A DNA stretch of 64,000 bases, taken from contig JALHMI010000005.1 of NCBI GenBank assembly GCA_022844125.1, positions 62,001-126,000 on the forward strand, read 5' to 3'. Source of the stretch: Pirellulales bacterium. GTDB lineage: Bacteria; Planctomycetota; Planctomycetia; Pirellulales; PALSA-1355. The translations under genes and the position numbers were made by a program. The notes under the pieces were generated by a model. That model made no database searches, was not told where the DNA came from, and worked only from the letters and a program-made list of their open reading frames with translations. This document shows positions 18,452 through 26,159 of the stretch, one piece after another (positions within the stretch are counted from its first letter, which is position 1; each line of letters opens with the position of its first letter).

Positions 18452-19903
18452 ATGGCAGATCGCAAGCAACCGCTGAATGAACTACATGCCCGCACACGAC
18501 GGCATTTCTTCGCCGAGTGCGGAGTCGGGCTCGGCTCCATCGCGCTGGCATCCCTGCTCAATGACGAAGCCGAGGCCGCAATCGATCCTCTGGTCCTGCA
18601 GGATCCGCTGGCTCCGCGCCGCCCGCACTTCGCCCCCAAAGCCAAGCGGGTGATTTTTCTGTTCATGGCCGGCGGACCAAGCCAGCTCGAACTCTTCGAT
18701 TACAAACCGAAACTCCAAGAACTTAGTGGCCAGGTCGTGCCGTCAGAGTTCACTAAGAACAAGCGGTTCGCGTTTATCAAGGGGGACGCCAAGCTGCTGG
18801 GAACCACGCGGAAGTTTGCGCGCCACGGCCAATGTGGCGCGGAGCTCAGCGATCTGCTCCCCGGTCTGGCTTCAGTCGCCGACGACGTGTGCATCGTCAG
18901 AAGCATGGTCACTGACGTCTTTAATCACGGACCGGCGAAGGTCTTTCTGAACACTGGCTCCAGCCGCTTCGGCATGCCGAGCATGGGCGCCTGGCTCACC
19001 TACGGCATTGGCAGCGAATCACGCGACCTGCCGGGTTTTATCGTACTGCAATCCGGCCCGCGCGGCCCACGTGGAGGCAATCCGCTGTGGGGCAGCGGTT
19101 TCCTGCCCACCGCCTATCAGGGCGTCCCGTTTTTGTCCGGACCCGAGCCAATTCTGAATCTTTCGAATCCGCCGGGGGTCGACCGCACTCGTCAGGCTGA
19201 GTTTCTCAACACGGTGCAGCAACTCAATAGCGAACGGCTCGCAGCTGTGGGCGATCCGGAAATCTCGACGCGGATTAGCGCCTACGAAATGGCCTACCGG
19301 ATGCAGACGAGCGCGCCGGAACTGATCGATCTCAGCGGTGAATCGGCCGCAACGCTCGCTATGTACGGCGCCGAGCCAGGCAAGCCCTCGTTCGCCAACA
19401 ATTGCCTGCTTGCCCGCCGGCTCGTGGAGCGGGGTGTGCGCTTTGTGCAACTGTATCACACCGACTGGGACCATCACGGCAATCACGATACGCACCTGGG
19501 CGAACCGCTCGACGCCCGCTGCAAGGAGACCGATGGCCCCGCCGCCGCACTGATCAAGGATCTCAAAGCTCGCGGGCTGCTGGACGATACGCTCGTGGTG
19601 TGGGGCGGCGAGTTTGGCCGCACGCCGATGGGCGAGCCGCGTGACCTGATCGGCCGCGATCATCACGTCGACGGTTACACCATGTGGCTTGCCGGCGGCG
19701 GCATCAAAGGCGGGCAATCGATCGGCGCAACCGACGAACTGGGCTACTACGTCGTCGAGGACCGCGTACACGTGCACGACCTGCAAGCCACGATGTTGCA
19801 CCTGTTGGGGCTTGACCACCTGAAGCTGACCTATCGATTTCAAGGTCGGCAGTTCCGCCTGACTGATGTCGGTGGCAAGGTGGTCACCAAGATGATCGCG
19901 TAG
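18452..19903 (+). CDS. DUF1501 protein, PSD1 partner
   Basis: ATG 18452 is preferred because GGGAG (18439-18443) ends 8 bases before it; a GTG at 18443 that overlaps the PSD1 stop is the alternative. The 483-residue product has a leader of twin-arginine type ([22 protein letters not shown]) and the DUF1501 core, an alkaline-phosphatase/sulfatase-like fold: [18 protein letters not shown] near the start of the core, [21 protein letters not shown], and late [17 protein letters not shown] and [16 protein letters not shown]. Members are exported and of unknown function. Tight spacing with PSD1 indicates an operon and probably a joint task in degrading complex polymers or similar substrates, which is inference. 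Confidence 0.92.
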   Translation: MADRKQPLNELHARTRRHFFAECGVGLGSIALASLLNDEAEAAIDPLVLQDPLAPRRPHFAPKAKRVIFLFMAGGPSQLELFDYKPKLQELSGQVVPSEFTKNKRFAFIKGDAKLLGTTRKFARHGQCGAELSDLLPGLASVADDVCIVRSMVTDVFNHGPAKVFLNTGSSRFGMPSMGAWLTYGIGSESRDLPGFIVLQSGPRGPRGGNPLWGSGFLPTAYQGVPFLSGPEPILNLSNPPGVDRTRQAEFLNTVQQLNSERLAAVGDPEISTRISAYEMAYRMQTSAPELIDLSGESAATLAMYGAEPGKPSFANNCLLARRLVERGVRFVQLYHTDWDHHGNHDTHLGEPLDARCKETDGPAAALIKDLKARGLLDDTLVVWGGEFGRTPMGEPRDLIGRDHHVDGYTMWLAGGGIKGGQSIGATDELGYYVVEDRVHVHDLQATMLHLLGLDHLKLTYRFQGRQFRLTDVGGKVVTKMIA

Positions 19904-19915
19904 ACAGCCCGAGCG

Positions 19916-20593
19916 TTACTTCGGCAGTGCCGGTTTGCGCGTGCTCGTGGCGTCCTTCGCCAGATCGGCCGCCCGCCACATGTACCAGGCAGCCACCGAG
20001 CGATACGGTCGCCATCGCTCGCCGTACTCGAGCAGTTGCTTCGGCGTAGGCATCTTATCGAGGCCGAAGATAAGCATGTAACCCTTTCGAACGCCCAGAT
20101 CGCTCACCGGCCAGATGTCCGGCCGACCGAGCCGAAAGATCAATAGCATTTCGACGCTCCACACGCCGATCCCGCGCACCTGGACGAGCCGCGAGATGAT
20201 CTCTTCATCGCTCATTTTCACCAGTCGCGCGTGCGTTGGCACCGTGCCATCGAGCGTCTTCGCGGCCAGGTCCTTGACGGCGGCAACTTTCGCATGCGAA
20301 AGCCCCGCCGCACGCAGTTTCGCGTCGGGCGTAGCCAGCACGTTTGCCGGCGTAAAGTCGCGCCGCTTGGGATAGTGCAGCATCACGCGGCCGAGAATCG
20401 TCGCGGCCGCTTTGCCAGAAAGCTGTTGATAGACGATTGCCCGCAGGAGCACCTCAAATGGCCGCTCCATCTTTTCGGGCCGATGCGTGAAGGGCCCACT
20501 ACGACGAATGATTTCCGCCAGCTCCGCGTCTACACGCTTAAGCCTCCTCACGGCGAGCTTCGGATCGAACGCAAGTTCCACGAGCGACCTCAC
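19916..20593 (-). CDS. DNA-3-methyladenine glycosylase II-like (HhH-GPD)
   Basis: This 225-residue protein belongs to the HhH-GPD superfamily that excises alkylated bases, AlkA/MAG type. Visible are the domain-entry motif LLRAIVYQQLSGKAA (49-63), the helix-hairpin-helix VQVRGIGVWSVEML (137-150), and the catalytic aspartate D165 in WPVSDLGVRKG. The N-terminal extra domain of E. coli AlkA is absent, which is normal for the compact bacterial and yeast MAG forms. The frame begins at GTG (20593); the first ATG is residue 42, too far inside. There is no iron-sulfur cysteine cluster, so endonuclease III/MutY are ruled out. It converges on the DUF1501 gene, 12 bp apart. Confidence 0.9.
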   Translation of the reverse strand: MRSLVELAFDPKLAVRRLKRVDAELAEIIRRSGPFTHRPEKMERPFEVLLRAIVYQQLSGKAAATILGRVMLHYPKRRDFTPANVLATPDAKLRAAGLSHAKVAAVKDLAAKTLDGTVPTHARLVKMSDEEIISRLVQVRGIGVWSVEMLLIFRLGRPDIWPVSDLGVRKGYMLIFGLDKMPTPKQLLEYGERWRPYRSVAAWYMWRAADLAKDATSTRKPALPK

Positions 20594-20808
20594 AAACTAG
20601 CGTCAAGTAAGCCAAGTTTAAGCGCGATTCGTACAGTCCGTAGACTCTAACCGTCCGATCCGCACAGAAAAAGGCACCCGCGGAGCAGCCACTTTTTGCG
20701 TGTTTCCGTCTGGCATTCGAACCGGCGTCGCGGCTAGAATGCATCCACCTGCTTCGATGCGTCCCGCCCCTAAGTTCCCGCTCCGATTCCTCACGGAAGC
20801 CGCCTGCG

Positions 20809-22242
20809 ATGAAGCGTTTCATCCCGCGTGAAGCACGCGATTACACCGGCCAAGGCTGCGCCGACCTGCGACACCAACAGTCGCTCATGACGCGTCGGCA
20901 GGTCTTGCAAGCCGGCAGTCTGGGGGTTTTGGGTTTAGGCCTGCCGCAGTTTTGGTCCGCCCGAGCGTTGGCGACGGGAAGCGCCTCCGGCGGCAGTGGC
21001 TTCGGCAAGGCCAAACGCTGCATCTTCCTGTTCATGTGGGGCGGCCCCAGCCAACTCGACACCTTCGACATGAAGCCCGATGCCCCCAACGAAGTTCGCG
21101 GGCCATTCAAGCCGATCTCGACCCGGGTGCCGGACATCCAAATCTGCGAACACTTCGCAAGTGTTGCGCAAGTCACTGACAAGCTGTCGATCGTTCGTTC
21201 GCTCAATCATACCGATCCGGCCCATCTTTCCAGCGGTCACGCCACGCTCACAGGCAATTGGGCGCCCAAGCTCAACAGCGATGCCGACCCACCGAGTGAT
21301 CGCGACACACCTCACCTGGGCGCCACGCTTGCCCGGCTGCGTGAAACGCCAGACACGCTGCCGCCGTTCGTCACGCTGCCTTGGAAGGCATATCATCCGG
21401 CCGCACCTGGCGGTCAGGCCCCTGGTCAGCATGGCGGATTTCTGGGACGCACGTATGACCCACTGCTTGTGACCGGCGATCCGAGTCAGCCCAATTGGCG
21501 CGTCGAAGCACTCAGTCTGGCCGACGGTATCAGTTACGACCGCATCAACTCGCGCCAGGCACTACTGGGCGAAATCGACGCGCAGCGCGAGGCCCTCCAG
21601 ACGTCCGACGTGACGGGTCTCAAGGAGCAGGCGTTCAATCTATTGGCGTCGCAGGCCGCCCGCGACGCATTCGACCTCTCGCAAGAGCCCGACTCGGTCC
21701 GCGATCGCTACGGTCGCAACATCCACGGCCAGTGCGTGCTCATGGCCCGACGTTTGATCGAACACGGCGTGCCGTTGGTGAATGTGAATTGGCACAACGA
21801 CGGCCGCAACTTCTGGGACACGCACGGCAACAACTTCTCGCGGCTTAAGCAGGACCTGATCCCGCCCTCGGATCAGGCGCTCTCCGCGCTGCTTGAAGAT
21901 CTGGAGGTGCGCGGGATGCTCGACGACACGATCGTGGCCTGGGTCGGCGAGTTTGGCCGCAATCCGCAGATCGACGGCGGCAATGCCGGCGACGGCGGCC
22001 GTTCGCACTGGCCGTTCTGTTATAGCGGCTTGCTGGCAGGCGGTGGTATCACGGGCGGAGCCGTTTATGGCAGGAGCGACAAACATGCCGCTCGGCCTGC
22101 CGACTCGCCCGTCAGCCCCCTCGACTACGCCGCCACGATCCTGCACGCCCTGGGCATTCCGCACGAAACGACCATGCCCGATCGTGTGGGGCGGCCAAAC
22201 AAGGTCTACAACGGGCGGCCGATCACGGAGCTGTTTGGTTAG
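20809..22242 (+). CDS. DUF1501 protein, stand-alone
   Basis: This is a second, diverged DUF1501 protein (477 residues from ATG 20809; MTRRQ at 20887 is an alternative start that gives a shorter leader). The leader is twin-arginine-like (MTRRQVLQAGSLGVLGLGLP). Core motifs are IFLFMWGGPSQLDTFDMKP, SLNHTDPAHLSSGHATLTG, DSVRDRYGRNIHGQCVLMAR, VNVNWHNDGRNFWDTHGNN, and DDTIVAWVGEFGRNP. A C-terminal cluster around DYAATILHALGIPHE is typical of the clade that usually follows a PSD1 or cytochrome domain gene. Here no PSD1 partner is next to it, so its partner may lie elsewhere. A strong hairpin lies 29 bp past the stop. Confidence 0.92.
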   Translation: MKRFIPREARDYTGQGCADLRHQQSLMTRRQVLQAGSLGVLGLGLPQFWSARALATGSASGGSGFGKAKRCIFLFMWGGPSQLDTFDMKPDAPNEVRGPFKPISTRVPDIQICEHFASVAQVTDKLSIVRSLNHTDPAHLSSGHATLTGNWAPKLNSDADPPSDRDTPHLGATLARLRETPDTLPPFVTLPWKAYHPAAPGGQAPGQHGGFLGRTYDPLLVTGDPSQPNWRVEALSLADGISYDRINSRQALLGEIDAQREALQTSDVTGLKEQAFNLLASQAARDAFDLSQEPDSVRDRYGRNIHGQCVLMARRLIEHGVPLVNVNWHNDGRNFWDTHGNNFSRLKQDLIPPSDQALSALLEDLEVRGMLDDTIVAWVGEFGRNPQIDGGNAGDGGRSHWPFCYSGLLAGGGITGGAVYGRSDKHAARPADSPVSPLDYAATILHALGIPHETTMPDRVGRPNKVYNGRPITELFG

Positions 22243-22270
22243 TCGCGCTTGGGAGGTCGAAAAAGAAGCG

Positions 22271-22299
22271 GCTCGCGGCGCCTCAGGCGCCGCGAGCCA
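22271..22299. terminator. Bidirectional terminator hairpin between convergent genes
   Basis: A perfect 13-bp GC-rich stem (GGCTCGCGGCGCC, TCA loop, then its exact complement) sits between the convergent stops at 22242 and 22331. In the plus direction it is followed by a T-rich stretch (GCTTTATTTC); in the minus direction by the complement of GAAAAAGAAG, a T-rich tract. It can therefore terminate both genes. Confidence 0.82.
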
Positions 22300-22330
22300 G
22301 CTTTATTTCACAGCGATGAATCGCCTAAGC

Positions 22331-22774
22331 CTATTTCACGTCGATCAGCTCGACAATGAAGTGCAGCGTCGCGTTCGGCGGAATTACACCGCCCGCCCCA
22401 CGTGGGCCGTAGCCCAGGTTCGAGGGTATCTCGAGCTCGATCATCCCCCCTTCGCCCACGAGCTGCATGCCTTCAGTCCAGCCGGGAATCACGCCGCTCA
22501 GCGGGAACTCGATCGATTCATCGCGGGCGTACGAGCTGTCAAACTCCTTGCCGCTATCGAGCCATCCCTTGTAGTGCACTTCGACGGTGTCCGATGCCTT
22601 GGGCTTCTTGCCATCGCTCTTGCGCAGCACGCGGTACTTCAGTCCGCTCTTGGTTGTCTGAAATTCCTTCGGTGCGTCCGCATCCTTCGGCCCAGGCTCC
22701 GCGCCGCCTGCTGAGCGGGCGAAGGCGAACATCAGCGAAAGCCCCAAACTCAAAATCACCAGGTAAGCGTTCAT
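22331..22774 (-). CDS. Exported FKBP-type peptidyl-prolyl isomerase
   Basis: The 147-residue protein has an N-terminal signal peptide (about 24 residues, ending near ARSAGGAE) and one FKBP domain. Family motifs in order are GLKYRVLRKSDG, VEVHYKGWLDSGKEFDSSY, FPLSGVIPGWTEGMQLV, and LGYGPRGAGGVIPPNATLHFIVELI. These include the aromatic and Asp residues of the FK506/proline pocket (Y of VHYKGW, D of FDSS, W of IPGWTEG, Y of LGYG, F of LHFIV). It should assist protein folding in the periplasm by cis-trans proline isomerisation. Start is ATG 22774 with a GGGAG 11 bases upstream. Confidence 0.93.
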   Translation of the reverse strand: MNAYLVILSLGLSLMFAFARSAGGAEPGPKDADAPKEFQTTKSGLKYRVLRKSDGKKPKASDTVEVHYKGWLDSGKEFDSSYARDESIEFPLSGVIPGWTEGMQLVGEGGMIELEIPSNLGYGPRGAGGVIPPNATLHFIVELIDVK

Positions 22775-23090
22775 CTCTAGCTAATCTCCCTCTCGGGCGG
22801 CATGCGCCACTAGGTTGTCGAATAATGTGAAACCGACGGGAAAGGATACGCCGGACAGGCGAAATTGACCATCCGAGATTTTGCGAGCCGGCGAATCGGC
22901 GGCTGCCACCTCTGGTTGCCGCGAGCGCGATGCCCAGGGCTGGCTGGGGAAAATCGCGAGGATTTTCGCGTCGAAGTCGGCCATGCGCGGATTGTCGGCC
23001 CCTTCGGCACGAGCGTTGCTTTACCAGACACCGGCACTCCCAACTGACATCTCCACTCCATCCCCCACGACGATTCCGCCCAGGTGAGTT
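22775..23090. other. Intergenic stretch, no gene seen
   Basis: This 316-bp spacer upstream of the FKBP gene contains only short open frames without leaders or ribosome-binding sites that I trust. It probably contains the FKBP promoter. AGGTGAG at its right end precedes the ATG at 23091. Confidence 0.5.
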
Positions 23091-23369
23091 ATGTTTCGCG
23101 GTCTTATTGCTGTTTCGTTCTGCGTGCTCGCTGGCTACTCCGCGATTTTAGCGCAGACCGTGTCTACGATGCGCACGCCGGAGTTCCGAGTCGCCTGGTC
23201 GAAGGTTCACCAGTGGCTAGAGTTCCACTTCTCGCCGGAGAAGTTGAAGACCTCTGAAGTGGCCGCAGCGAGACTGGCAGTCAAGGAGAGGCAGTTGCAC
23301 GATCCACGCCCTCGCCCGAGCTCAAGATTCGGCTGCAGGCTGCGAGTGCGGCCGTCGCCAGCGACGTAG
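23091..23369 (+). CDS. Possible small secreted protein, perhaps truncated
   Basis: A 92-residue frame starts at ATG with AGGTGAG just upstream. It opens with a convincing signal peptide (MFRGLIAVSFCVLAGYSAILAQ) and continues as a soluble segment (FRVAWSKVHQWLEFHFSPEK). The last ~30 residues lie antisense to the 3' end of the prenyltransferase-repeat lipoprotein gene, change to an Arg/Pro-rich composition, and probably are not original coding sequence. I read it as a small gene whose 3' end was lost when the neighbouring gene was brought next to it, or alternatively a chance frame. No family recognised. Confidence 0.38.
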   Translation: MFRGLIAVSFCVLAGYSAILAQTVSTMRTPEFRVAWSKVHQWLEFHFSPEKLKTSEVAAARLAVKERQLHDPRPRPSSRFGCRLRVRPSPAT

Positions 23370-24561
23370 CGACCAACGGATCATCTTCACGCACTTCCAC
23401 GTCGGCATTGATCCACGAACCATCATCGCGTTGACGCTCGATCAGTGCGTTGGCAAGATCATCGGCCCAGCGAGTCCGATCGATGCCGTGGGACTCAGCC
23501 GTAGGACCGAACTGGTCAAGCAGTAACGCCAAGCTGCGACAATAGTAGAAATACACCGAGTCACGAGCCGCCTCGACGACGAACTCGCCAGGCTGATGCT
23601 CGGCCGAGAAATTTTCGGCGAGCCACTTGAATGCAGCCTGTACTCGCGGCGAGTCGGGCAGTTCGCCGCATAGCAGGAGCGCTCGCAAGCCGTCGGCCGT
23701 CGCACTGCCATAGGAAGCGTACCGCTCGCGCCCTTGCTCATCGCGACCCGCGATGCCCGCTTTATTGCGGAACGGATCGGTCTGCAGGAAGAAGAATCCG
23801 CCGTCATCTAAGGCGGTCGGCTCGACGCCTCCGGCGGGGACATTCTGGCAGCGCTCTACGAACTGTTTCGCCTTCCTGATTTCCTCGGCGGACGCATCCA
23901 CCCCGGCGGCCCGGAGTGCTTCGAGGGCGAAAACTGTTGCCGAAATGTTCGGCTCGGCTAGCGGGCTCAGTTCCGAGATGTCCTGGAGCTTGCGTGGTAT
24001 TTCCGGCGCATAGCCCCAGCCACCGTAAAAGATGTCCTCAGGCTGCCAGCCGTTCTGCTCGGTGAGTTGCCTGTCGCGCAAGTAAGCCAGCCAAGCCGCT
24101 CGCGCCCGCATGGACTCAGCATCTGGTCGCTCGCGAAGAGCCAGGAGCGATCCCCCCGCCATGTATACGGGATACGCGATCCCAGGCCTGGGAGGTCGGA
24201 TGGTGCCATCCGCGCCGACGAATCTTCGCAGATACTCAAGGCCGTGCTCGATGGTTTCCTTCGGCTGCAGATCGTGCGGCAACGATTGCAGCGCTACCAC
24301 CACGATTGTCGTGAGCGCGTCCCCATCGCGAAACGGCGCGTAAGCGTCCGAACGCCATGCGCCGTCCGACGACTGCCGCTCCTTGAGAAACACCGCCGCC
24401 AGCTTGAGCGCCGCGTCGATGCTGGCTGCCTGTGGTAAGGATTTCTCCGGGCTGGCGGCGGCTGTCGTCGGTGCGGCAGTTTCGCCGCATCCCAGCAGCA
24501 AGGTCACGATCAGCAGCATTGCCAGATTGCGAACCACCCTGCAGCGAGCTCTCCAATTCAT
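23281..24561 (-). CDS. Lipoprotein with prenyltransferase/squalene-cyclase-like repeats
   Basis: From ATG 24561 the 426-residue product has a lipoprotein leader with lipobox LLGC (about residue 24). The rest contains repeats of the alpha-alpha toroid seen in prenyltransferase and squalene-hopene cyclase-like proteins: LKERQSSDGAWRSD, HGLEYLRRFVGADGTI, YGGWGYAPE and FVLEALRAAGVDASAEE-type units (written here FALEALRAAG). No DXDD cyclase motif is apparent, so enzymatic cyclisation is unlikely; a structural or binding role is more probable. Its ATG overlaps the stop of the upstream paralogue (ATGA, 24558-24561), so the two are translationally coupled. Confidence 0.78.
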   Translation of the reverse strand: MNWRARCRVVRNLAMLLIVTLLLGCGETAAPTTAAASPEKSLPQAASIDAALKLAAVFLKERQSSDGAWRSDAYAPFRDGDALTTIVVVALQSLPHDLQPKETIEHGLEYLRRFVGADGTIRPPRPGIAYPVYMAGGSLLALRERPDAESMRARAAWLAYLRDRQLTEQNGWQPEDIFYGGWGYAPEIPRKLQDISELSPLAEPNISATVFALEALRAAGVDASAEEIRKAKQFVERCQNVPAGGVEPTALDDGGFFFLQTDPFRNKAGIAGRDEQGRERYASYGSATADGLRALLLCGELPDSPRVQAAFKWLAENFSAEHQPGEFVVEAARDSVYFYYCRSLALLLDQFGPTAESHGIDRTRWADDLANALIERQRDDGSWINADVEVREDDPLVATSLATAALAACSRILSSGEGVDRATASP

Positions 24562-25913
24562 TTCTGTGCCGCCAGTTGAGCCGCAAGCTGGGAGGGGGCC
24601 CGATCGGCAAGCAGCGTCAGCAGGGCCGCGGACGTGCAAAACGTTCTCCCCGTGATGCAATGGTGTCCCGACCAACTGCCGTCGCCGTTTTGCACCCGGG
24701 CCAACTTGGCCGCGATCGACTTGTCCCACGTTTCCCACTTCTCGCCGCCTTGCTGCACCCGCGTCTCACTGATGTTCATGTAGCTTAGGAACTCTTCGCC
24801 GCCATTGTTGCCGAAGCCCGCGACGAATCGCTGATCGCCAAGTTTGTTAATGATACCACTGACGGCCTCCCGTTGCGTGCCGCGCACCTTGGCAAACCGA
24901 GAGAGCTCGCTGCGGGCGTCGCGCTTAGCGTCGTCGCTGGTTGAGGCACTGGCCAGGACCTGCTGCGCTTTCTGCTCCGCTTCGCGGTTCGAGTCGTAGA
25001 AGAAGTTGATCCGGCCGACGTTCGTCGCCTGGCGATAGAGATCGACACCGGCATCGCCTGCCGCGCCGCCTGTGCGAGCACGCGCCGAAATGCGTGCATC
25101 CGGCCTGGCCGAGATCGACTCAGCAGCAAGAATCTCGGGACCGCCCCCCCTCGATGTTCCGTCGAGGCTCGCCACCGACTGCTGGAAGTCGCGCTCGAGA
25201 ACCTTGGCACTCACGGGTATTTTTTGCTGGGCCGCCCGGTTGATGAGTTTGCTGCACAGTCCCTGCGACAGCACAGAGGCCCAGCCATGGTTGCCAGCGA
25301 ACGTGCCGTCTTCTTGCTGGTTAGCTTCGATCTTCTTGACCACCTTGGCGAGCGCGAATTCCAGCTTCTGGTTTTCCAGTTCGCTGGGCATGTACCCCTT
25401 CAGTTCCGAAAGCACGAGCCCCGCCAGGAACGTATCGACGTACTGTCCGATCTTTTGTTGAAGCTGCGTGTCGCGAACGTCGGTTACGTAGAGCGTTTCG
25501 TTCTGCGACTTCTCGACTTGCTCGAAGACGAACTTCGCCCCGCTGGCGACCTGCTGCGCGTATTCACCTTTCTCGGGGGTGTTGCCAGCACGAACAAGCG
25601 CGAGCAGAGCCACGCAAGTATTGCCCAGGTCCGAGGGGTCGGGCACGCTGTCGCCCTCAATTCGCCCGTTGCCGCCGCCGGTTCCGGTTCGCCAGCCACC
25701 CCCCTGCCCCCATCCACCATCTTCGTGTTGCTGTGAGACCAGGTATTTCAGGCCGCTGAGCGCGGAATCGGAAAGTGGCTTAGGGGTGACCTTGATCGCT
25801 GCGGGACCCTCTTTTTTCGGCTCTTCGCCTTGCAATTGCGGCGAGGTGGTCACGCAACAGGCAATTAGGGCGGCCGCAGCCGGAACGAAAGTCAACGAGG
25901 TGCGCGCAAGCAT
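24558..25913 (-). CDS. Exported prenyltransferase/squalene-cyclase-like repeat protein
   Basis: The 451-residue product starts at ATG 25913, chosen because AGGAGG (25921-25926, minus strand) lies 7 bases upstream and a signal peptide follows (MLARTSLTFVPAAAALIACC). Toroid-type repeats are visible as LKYLVSQQHEDGGWGQGGG, LANTCVALLALVRAG-like (here LGNTCVALLALVRAG) and VQNGDGSWSGHHCIT near the end. The middle has a long charged insertion (VASLDGTSRGGGPEIL to DAKRDARSEL). It forms the first gene of a two-gene coupled unit with the lipoprotein gene downstream. Both should sit outside the cytoplasm. Substrate or partner unknown; complement/thioester-like proteins share this toroid but the thioester motif is not seen. 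Confidence 0.8.
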   Translation of the reverse strand: MLARTSLTFVPAAAALIACCVTTSPQLQGEEPKKEGPAAIKVTPKPLSDSALSGLKYLVSQQHEDGGWGQGGGWRTGTGGGNGRIEGDSVPDPSDLGNTCVALLALVRAGNTPEKGEYAQQVASGAKFVFEQVEKSQNETLYVTDVRDTQLQQKIGQYVDTFLAGLVLSELKGYMPSELENQKLEFALAKVVKKIEANQQEDGTFAGNHGWASVLSQGLCSKLINRAAQQKIPVSAKVLERDFQQSVASLDGTSRGGGPEILAAESISARPDARISARARTGGAAGDAGVDLYRQATNVGRINFFYDSNREAEQKAQQVLASASTSDDAKRDARSELSRFAKVRGTQREAVSGIINKLGDQRFVAGFGNNGGEEFLSYMNISETRVQQGGEKWETWDKSIAAKLARVQNGDGSWSGHHCITGRTFCTSAALLTLLADRAPSQLAAQLAAQK

Positions 25914-26159
25914 GACCGGGCCTCCTGGAGGAAGGTATGCGACTTCAGGGTGATGTGTTTTTCCGCTCGGTGCTCGACCGAGCTCACCGCATACAGACTT
26001 GGACGACGGAGCCAGGGGAGAAAGTTCCCCGACAGCAAGAAAATCTTTCCCACCCTGGCCTGTTTCCACGGCTTGCAGCCAGTCGGTCTCCCATCGACAA
26101 TTGAACTCGTACGGGCTGAATTCTTTCTGGACGCTTCATTTCGTTGGGGGCGGCACTTC

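Noticed and set aside
20538-20808. Search for a PSD1 partner just upstream of the second DUF1501 gene
   Set aside because: The neighbouring gene is a DNA glycosylase on the other strand; no cytochrome or DUF1549/DUF1553 motif is present.
20538-20822. Minus-strand open frame between the glycosylase and DUF1501 genes
   Set aside because: Overlaps both ends, no leader, no ribosome-binding site, no motif.
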